A DNA stretch of 64,000 bases from Nematostella vectensis (Eukaryota; Cnidaria; Anthozoa; Actiniaria; Edwardsiidae): positions 913,001 through 977,000 of the forward strand of contig NC_064042.1 of the NCBI RefSeq assembly GCF_932526225.1, in the 5' to 3' direction. The notes under the pieces are model-generated. The model searched no databases and was not told where the DNA came from. It saw nothing but the letters and a program-made list of their open reading frames with translations. The translations under genes and the position numbers were made by a program. Shown here piece by piece: positions 60,501 through 64,000 of this stretch. The first letter of the stretch is position 1; each line of letters starts with the position of its first letter.

Positions 60501-62818
60501 TAGGCGGGTCTACAATCAAACACACACTTATAAATACAGAGTTATAGTGATAGCGGTATAAGTACAACATGTACTCTAGGCGGTACTCGGTACTAGGCGG
60601 GTCTTGAATCAAACACACACTTATAAATACAGAGTTATAGTGATAGCGGTATAAGTAGAACATGTACTCTAGGCGGCATTTGGTACTGAAAGGGTCCACC
60701 AAAGAACACAAATTCAGAGATTTTAAGTAGATCTGGGCGTACTCGGTACTGGTATATCTACCACCAAATTGTACTTATAATTCCAAAGTATAAAGAGATC
60801 GCGGTAGAACATGTACTCTACTTGATGTACCTGTTACATGTATATGTATTACAGGTTTTAACAGGTTAAAAGTCAAGGTTACGAATAGCGCCAAGCGCGC
60901 TAGTCACACCGTGCCTTCGCCTTCGCCCTCACCCGAAGAATGTCGATGAACCACTCTCTTGTTATTATTTACGTTTAAAAATACAGCCGTCTAGTTGCTA
61001 GAACACTTCAAGATAACCATCCACGAGTGAAGTCAGATACTTGATTGACGATATTTAATCGAATGTATCCCAATTACTCGCTTGAATAAGCCGATGGAAA
61101 TGGATGCATTTGTGTGTGTCTTGTTATTACACAGGAGCGTAAAATGGCGGCGTGGTAGGCATACTATTAGGTCCCTACTTACACGGTTGTGCGTGTTGCA
61201 ATTTCCCGTCAGCTGCACGTACCTGAGCTCGCATACATGTACTGGCGCCTTAGGTTCCTATTTACACGGTTGTGCGTGTCGCACTGTCCCGTCAGCTGCA
61301 CGTACCTGAGCTCGCGGAGATGTACTGGCGCCAGTAAGGGGACCCGCTAGCCGTGTACACGTACAAGGGCGTGGTGAAGGGGCCGAGGGGCTTGAGGTAA
61401 GCGGTGAAGTTAAACTTGTCCACCCACTCGTTGGAGCCGTCCGACCTCTGTCGCCATAGACGGTAGTGGTTGTTATTGGTGTTGGCGGAGATGTACAGAC
61501 TTATGGTGTCGTCTGGTAAAAGGGGGACACAATAATACAAGAGTATTAAGAGCAAGCTTCTATCTAAAGGTATTGGTTGTTATTGGTGTTGGCAGAGACG
61601 TACAGACTTATGGTGTCGTCTGGTAAAAGGGAGACACAATAATACAAGAGTATTAAGAGCAAGCTTCTATCTAAAGGTAGTGGTTGTTATTGGTGTTGGC
61701 GGAGACGTACGGACTTATGGTGTCGTCTGGTAAAAGGGGGACAAAATAATACAAGAGTATTAAGAGCAAGCTTCTATCTAAAGGTAGTGGTTGTTATTGT
61801 GTTGGCGGGGGCCTATGGACTGATTGTGTCATGTGGTAAAAAAGGTCACGGGTCGAGGCACGAGTATTAAGGACAGACGAAGAGAGTTGATGAGAGACAT
61901 AATCAATGTAGTATTGTTGCTTCGAGGGTCATATTCAGGCAATACAGATTGGTTATGTAAAAAAGAGAATACCGTTGTACCGAATATCGTTGGATTGATG
62001 TCAACCAGCTATCATATAGAGTCTCTAATTATCAGCAGAAATACAGAAAATTAGTATGTTATTAATTACTGGATTCTGTGGTCAGATTATGACAGGTTAG
62101 CCGCGATTTGTGAAAGAAAAGAAAAAAACATCCAGAACGAAGTGTTAGCCAAAGATATCATTAGGTTGTTGGTGGTTAATAATTAGCAAACAAATTTAAA
62201 ATTAACTTTTTTAACTATTTTTTTATATTTTTTTAATACCTGGCCCGTCTTTGAAATCAGGGGTCTTGACACGTTCTCTGTTTGACATTTCTACAAAATC
62301 AGCGGATAAAGTTAAATACTATGACCGTCTAACAAAAACCCTTATTCCGATCTCACTTCCTAAGTAACCTGACATTGCTAAAAAGGTTTGAACCGGGTGG
62401 TACTGAAACTACTCCCTAGCGCTGCTGGGTAGAGAGTCGGGACTGCACTTTACTTATAAAGGCTTCCGTTTTACGTTACGGAAGAAGATTGATGGACAGA
62501 AAAAAAAACAGGAAATATATAAAGATAATTAAAACTAATAACATGACAACATACGAGAAACTCGCAAGAAGAGGCCTCTGGCCTGCGCAACCTAGCTCCC
62601 AGGGTCTTATGGGTAATATTCAATATGGTGTCTCATCTTAAAAAAATTACCCAGAAGACCATCGGGGCGTGGTTGAGGCACGAGGTATTAGCTTTGTTTC
62701 CCTAATATAAAGTTTAGTGCTTCTGAATTGTTCGAGAGTTGTCACACTAGATTAAGCAGTATGTTGTATTACAAACCTTTGTCCGAGAAAGTCACTTCAC
62801 GTCTAGGCGGTGTAGCAG
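27556..62818 (-). CDS. Large 18-exon gene: DUF5648-like N-terminal part joined to DZIP1-like C-terminal part; start not found
   Basis: Minus-strand exons, 5' to 3': 62777-62818, 61306-61512, 59755-59955, 55868-55927, 55365-55425, 53988-54065, 39055-39076, 38782-38842, 38460-38554, 37851-37928, 37070-37124, 36346-36481, 35587-35718, 31770-31899, 31083-31226, 28142-28224, 27797-27828, 27556-27704 (TGA at 27556). All have AG/GT borders and every junction is phase-compatible; about 588 codons. The upstream exons encode SLYISANTNNNHYRLWRQRS, PLYVYTASGSPYWRQYIS and ALQGWKYKGESFYVMKSG, reminiscent of the DUF5648/'GWKYEG.AFYV' repeat fold. A Ser/Asp/Glu-rich linker follows. Then comes a coiled segment (ACRQEIEEVLHQRLAKQGL, LSTQKLEARMAALTNERQA) and an acidic tail (FDVEDEESDFSLSSLDD, IDDYSDFDDSDLDVHHLT), which recall the C-terminal half of the ciliary protein DZIP1; its zinc finger is absent. 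Two genes, or missed exons, remain possible. The first ATG is unresolved. Confidence 0.6.
28292..31078. repeat. 46-bp minisatellite, about 60 copies, filling one intron
   Basis: Units of 46 bp built on 'gactatacaggggctgagaa' and 'cagcgtatccccacgactcc'. The array occupies nearly the whole intron between the exons 31083-31226 and 28142-28224. Its right end lies four bases from the donor: in minus orientation the intron begins gtaa and the repeat motif GCCCCTGTTTAGTCC follows at once. Short ORFs inside it are repeat artefacts. Confidence 0.97.
31367..31800 (-). repeat. ~130-bp tandem units copying an exon 3' end and donor
   Basis: Copies of 'tggaagtcttcagggtc' and 'gactccacgtcg' occur at about 31370, 31513, 31643 and 31771. 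The last is genuine exon 31770-31899 with donor CTTCCAG|gtactt. The other three lie downstream in the intron (minus sense) and keep the exon-end sequence. One keeps a GT donor (31370 copy), one has CAG|GC and one has CAT|GT. Confidence 0.9.
32141..34350 (-). mobile_element. 5'-truncated non-LTR retrotransposon (CR1/L2-like) with TGGT target duplication
   Basis: Read on the minus strand: an endonuclease remnant (VLTRDTGTLDWVLTN, then a TSDHYAVLVEQ block), a linker, and a reverse transcriptase domain in one 436-codon frame from 33804. The RT includes NKAPGPDGIPALIF, GGIPQGTRLGPILF, the catalytic FVDD and IKFLGVFITHDL. The C terminus is split over two more frames (ERVQKRALAIIYPGL; TNRFGNFVTNKH). 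At least three frame breaks make it inactive. The flanks 32137-32140 and 34351-34354 are both TGGT, and the host repeat resumes exactly across the insertion. It sits in sense orientation within an intron of the large minus-strand gene. Confidence 0.9.
34606..35172. repeat. 31-bp minisatellite, about 18 copies
   Basis: Units of 'gctcactcgtccaccgggca' plus 'ttaccgggcaa', with gagc/gggc/aagc variants. A 203-codon ORF across it (His-Arg-Ala-Leu-Pro rich) is an artefact of the stop-free unit. Confidence 0.95.
35720..36195. repeat. Degenerate tandem repeats abutting a splice acceptor
   Basis: Units of roughly 40 bp ('cacgcaacgcacagaaatta' with 'gtaaca') pass into ~90-bp units with 'ccgactagtcacgccacaca'. 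The first unit begins at the acceptor of exon 35587-35718: the minus-strand intron end 'ttgcgtgacag' is the repeated motif. Confidence 0.85.
36540..36717. mobile_element. 178-bp MITE with 12-bp perfect inverted ends and internal ~23-bp repeats
   Basis: It starts ctgggttccaga and ends tctggaacccag, exact reverse complements. The interior holds five units of 'ttagcttattggttatgcgagtc' type. Its ends resemble the ends of the inverted repeat pair at 32.06/35.5 kb. It lies in the intron between exons 37070-37124 and 36346-36481. Confidence 0.75.
37691..37724. repeat. T22-G12 homopolymer junction
   Basis: An uninterrupted T run passes directly into a G run, in an intron between exons 37851 and 37124. 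Confidence 0.95.
38209..38370. mobile_element. Short MITE-like element with inverted 'ccgtagca' ends
   Basis: The left end 'gggccgtagcagggggtggg' and the right end 'ggcttgctacggct' form imperfect inverted termini about 160 bp apart. Inside are mirrored 'gtgcccccc' and 'cacgtgtccccc' motifs. A similar left end occurs near 12088. No ORF. Confidence 0.5.
39486..53970. repeat. 14.5-kb minisatellite of 35- and 38-bp units, roughly 400 copies, with higher-order duplication
   Basis: The 35-bp unit is 'tgtgtggcgttctccgtgtg' plus 'tggcatatagtgcga'. The 38-bp form ('tatagtgtggcgttatccgt' plus 'gtgtggcatatagtggcg') dominates 39.5-40.87 kb and recurs at 43.43-44.2 kb. Variation is limited to a handful of sites (cgct/cgtt, ccgt/cggt, agtg/attg, gcga/gaga). 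A block of 3342 bp (about 40080-43421) is repeated head-to-tail at 43422-46763 nearly without change. A 663-bp period recurs at ~48.0-49.3 kb. The whole array is one intron, between exons 53988-54065 and 39055-39076. Confidence 0.98.
54728..55266. repeat. 30-bp minisatellite, about 18 copies
   Basis: Units of 'ttccctcggtcaacattgtg' plus 'ttggtttaac', in the intron between exons 55365-55425 and 53988-54065. Because 30 is divisible by three, every reading frame repeats; the ORFs here are artefacts. Confidence 0.97.
55930..59215. repeat. 67-bp minisatellite, about 49 copies, with higher-order periods
   Basis: Units of 'gcaagaaaagacccgtctta' plus 'ccactacttggtagtgaata' and 'acaaaacacggattgtgtac'. 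Alternate forms are aaaag/aatag and gaataac/aaaaaac. The left end meets the acceptor of exon 55868-55927, so each unit copies its polypyrimidine tract (minus strand 'gtcttttcttgcg'). Blocks of about 403 and 940 bp recur (for example ~56.8-57.7 kb and ~57.7-58.7 kb). Confidence 0.97.
59340..59470. repeat. ~20-bp repeats, six copies
   Basis: Irregular repeats of 'actattcacccctgaagta' and close variants, between the 67-bp array and exon 59755-59955. Confidence 0.85.
59913..60700 (-). repeat. 91-93-bp tandem units copying a splice acceptor plus exon start
   Basis: About eight units follow the genuine exon 59755-59955 acceptor in plus coordinates. On the minus strand each has 'gtttgatt' plus 'ccag' or 'gtag', then ACCCGCCAAGTACCGAGTAC and the next bases to ACATGTT, after which it diverges from the exon. 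Units are 93 bp or, with a 2-bp deletion, 91 bp. The 93-bp units stay open in the exon's own reading frame (a 31-residue period with DPPSTEYRLEYM). The oldest copy (~60660-60711) is degenerate. Confidence 0.93.
61460..61815 (-). repeat. 107-bp tandem units copying the acceptor and first ~50 bp of an exon
   Basis: The genuine acceptor of exon 61306-61512 (minus 'cttttaccag|ACGACACC') recurs in two close copies near 61620 and 61727 and a decayed one near 61830. Each is with the exon bases reading SLYISANTNN. Spacing is 107 bp, so the frame is not preserved between copies. Confidence 0.92.
61830..62776. other. Intron sequence, no further feature
   Basis: AT-rich sequence between exons 62777-62818 and 61306-61512 of the minus-strand gene, beyond the duplicated acceptors. 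Nothing else is recognised. Confidence 0.5.
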
Positions 62819-63364
62819 CTGAAAAAAAAAAGAAAAGAAAAGAAAACCCCAAGTTATTATAGTGCTGCTGTATTGCGTATATATTTGTACTTAGATACAT
62901 ATTTTGTGCATATCAAAATATGCTGTTTTTCCCCGTTAATTTCCCGTTACAGCAAGTATACGGGCATTCGAAGCAAAAATGGTTCGAATTTTTAATCGGC
63001 GATTAAAGGAAACAATTGATTCTCCTTGCGTAGGTTGCTGTACTGCGTCCTTTAATTAAATAATGATAAAACAAAGCAACCTAAAATCTGTTTTTTCCTC
63101 GTTCAATTGATAACGCATTACCACATACAGGCGTACGGATGCTGAAGGCTAAAATCAAATCAAAAAAGCAATCAAAAGACAACGTTTGGCACGCCCGGAG
63201 TTTTTTGTATTGTGTCTTTTGATGAAAATATTAATCGATCAACCATTGTAGGAGTGCTGGCGTATCGGACTATTAAAAGCAAACCAAAACTGTGACTATC
63301 AACAGACAAACTTTTCCAACCAGACATCTGCTACAATCGATTGATCTTCAATACAAACATTATC
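62819..63364. other. Region holding the unresolved 5' end of the minus-strand gene and the 5' flank of the PAN gene
   Basis: A strong polypyrimidine acceptor (minus 'tttttttttttcag') precedes exon 62777-62818, so at least one more upstream exon should exist. No ATG-donor pair with the required phase 1 was convincing; one candidate (ATGTCTG followed by gttgga, near 63320-63326) would overlap the PAN gene's 5' UTR. Confidence 0.35.
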
Positions 63365-63665
63365 ATGGGAGTTATCGGTTTAGTTGCGAGAGTATTTTTC
63401 GTGCTACTTTTGGCTGGAAAAGTGTCTCAGGAAAGCTGCCCTGTTATCTCCGAGCAGGGCGTCGCGTTGCTGGGCTATACGTTTGAATCGTTCATTTCGA
63501 GTGAGTTCTGGGAGTGTTATCGGATGTGCCGCGATGAGATCCAATGCTGGAGCCTCAACTACCATCTGGAGTCTCGCCGCTGTGATCTTAACAGTGAAAC
63601 CAGGGAAAGACAACCGTCAAAATCCGTGAGGAGAGACTCGATCGTTTATTTTGACGACAGAAAAG
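63365..63665 (+). CDS. Secreted PAN/Apple-like domain protein, first exon (partial)
   Basis: The ATG at 63365 opens MGVIGLVARVFFVLLLAGK, a clear signal peptide, followed by QESCPVISEQG and a PAN/Apple-like Cys pattern: FWECYRMCRDEIQCWSLNY, then RRCDLNSET. The exon ends GACAGAAAAG|gttttt at 63665 in phase 1, typical for shuffled extracellular domains. An alternative read-through stops at 63673. A pyrimidine-rich 'tttcttcttag' ends at 63998, so the next exon may start at 63999, at the window edge. PAN domains bind proteins or carbohydrates outside the cell, and such genes are numerous in anthozoans. The specific function is unknown. Confidence 0.65.
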
Positions 63666-64000
63666 GTTTTTAGTATTTCTCTTTACCACATAACCTAAAT
63701 TAAGGAAACAAATACATATAATACTTTTATATCATATAATGCTCGTTTGGAATCTAAAAATGCCGCCTATAAAAAGTCAAAAGATCAGTATATCTGTTAA
63801 TGCCACAGTACTAGAGAGGATGCAAAATTACCGGCGGTTTACAGCATAGGAATAAAAAATCAACTAGGAGCTGCCTTTTTTGGCAATTTTTGCAATATAT
63901 CTGTTTTACTTTTACTTTACTAAGGTTTGATATTTACTTAAATTTAAATAGTTAATTAATTCAAGCATCAATTTTCCGTTGTGTGTCTTTCTTCTTAGAC

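Overview
The window looks like nuclear DNA of an invertebrate, most likely an anthozoan cnidarian. Genes are split into many short exons with GT/AG introns on both strands. Mobile-element relics belong to animal families (piggyBac, non-LTR retroelements, foldback/MITE elements). The right edge carries a secreted PAN/Apple-type protein of a kind common in sea anemones and corals. The taxon is an inference from these features; there is no rRNA or mitochondrial marker.

Layout. (1) 0-3 kb, minus strand: the first coding exons of a CEP295-like centriolar protein, running off the left edge, with a 65-bp minisatellite downstream. (2) 3.6-7.9 kb, plus strand: a TCTP (TPT1) gene in three recognisable exons, divergent from CEP295; its second intron holds a tRNA-SINE-like piece, a broken piggyBac transposase and a dispersed repeat containing a LINE tail. 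(3) 8.7-11 kb, minus strand: a frame-broken relic of an unrecognised gene. (4) 11-14.6 kb: repeats, poly-C tracts and LINE debris. (5) 14.6-22.96 kb, plus strand: a complete 16-exon DNAJC3/p58IPK gene (486 aa). (6) 23.3-27.3 kb: a 31-bp array, two weak ORF regions and a 59-bp array. (7) 27.6-62.8 kb, minus strand: one gene reconstructed as 18 phase-compatible exons (about 588 codons, start not found). Its upstream exons resemble a DUF5648-like repeat domain and its downstream exons resemble the C-terminal half of DZIP1. Its introns are filled with at least nine different minisatellites, one of 14.5 kb, plus a LINE. (8) 63.4 kb to the edge, plus strand: the first exon of a secreted PAN-domain gene.

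The main unusual signal is that the minisatellites are not randomly placed. In at least three genes, the tandem units begin at or inside a splice junction. Several units copy the acceptor plus the first bases of the exon, or the donor plus the last bases, giving rows of decoy splice sites beside the genuine one. Long ORFs inside the arrays (up to 1824 codons) are treated as artefacts of stop-free repeat units.

Functionally, DNAJC3 (ER stress co-chaperone), TCTP (growth/translation), CEP295 and the DZIP1-like gene (centriole/cilium, if the similarity holds) are ordinary housekeeping genes with no evident shared pathway. All exon coordinates were worked out by eye from splice sites, phase and family similarity.
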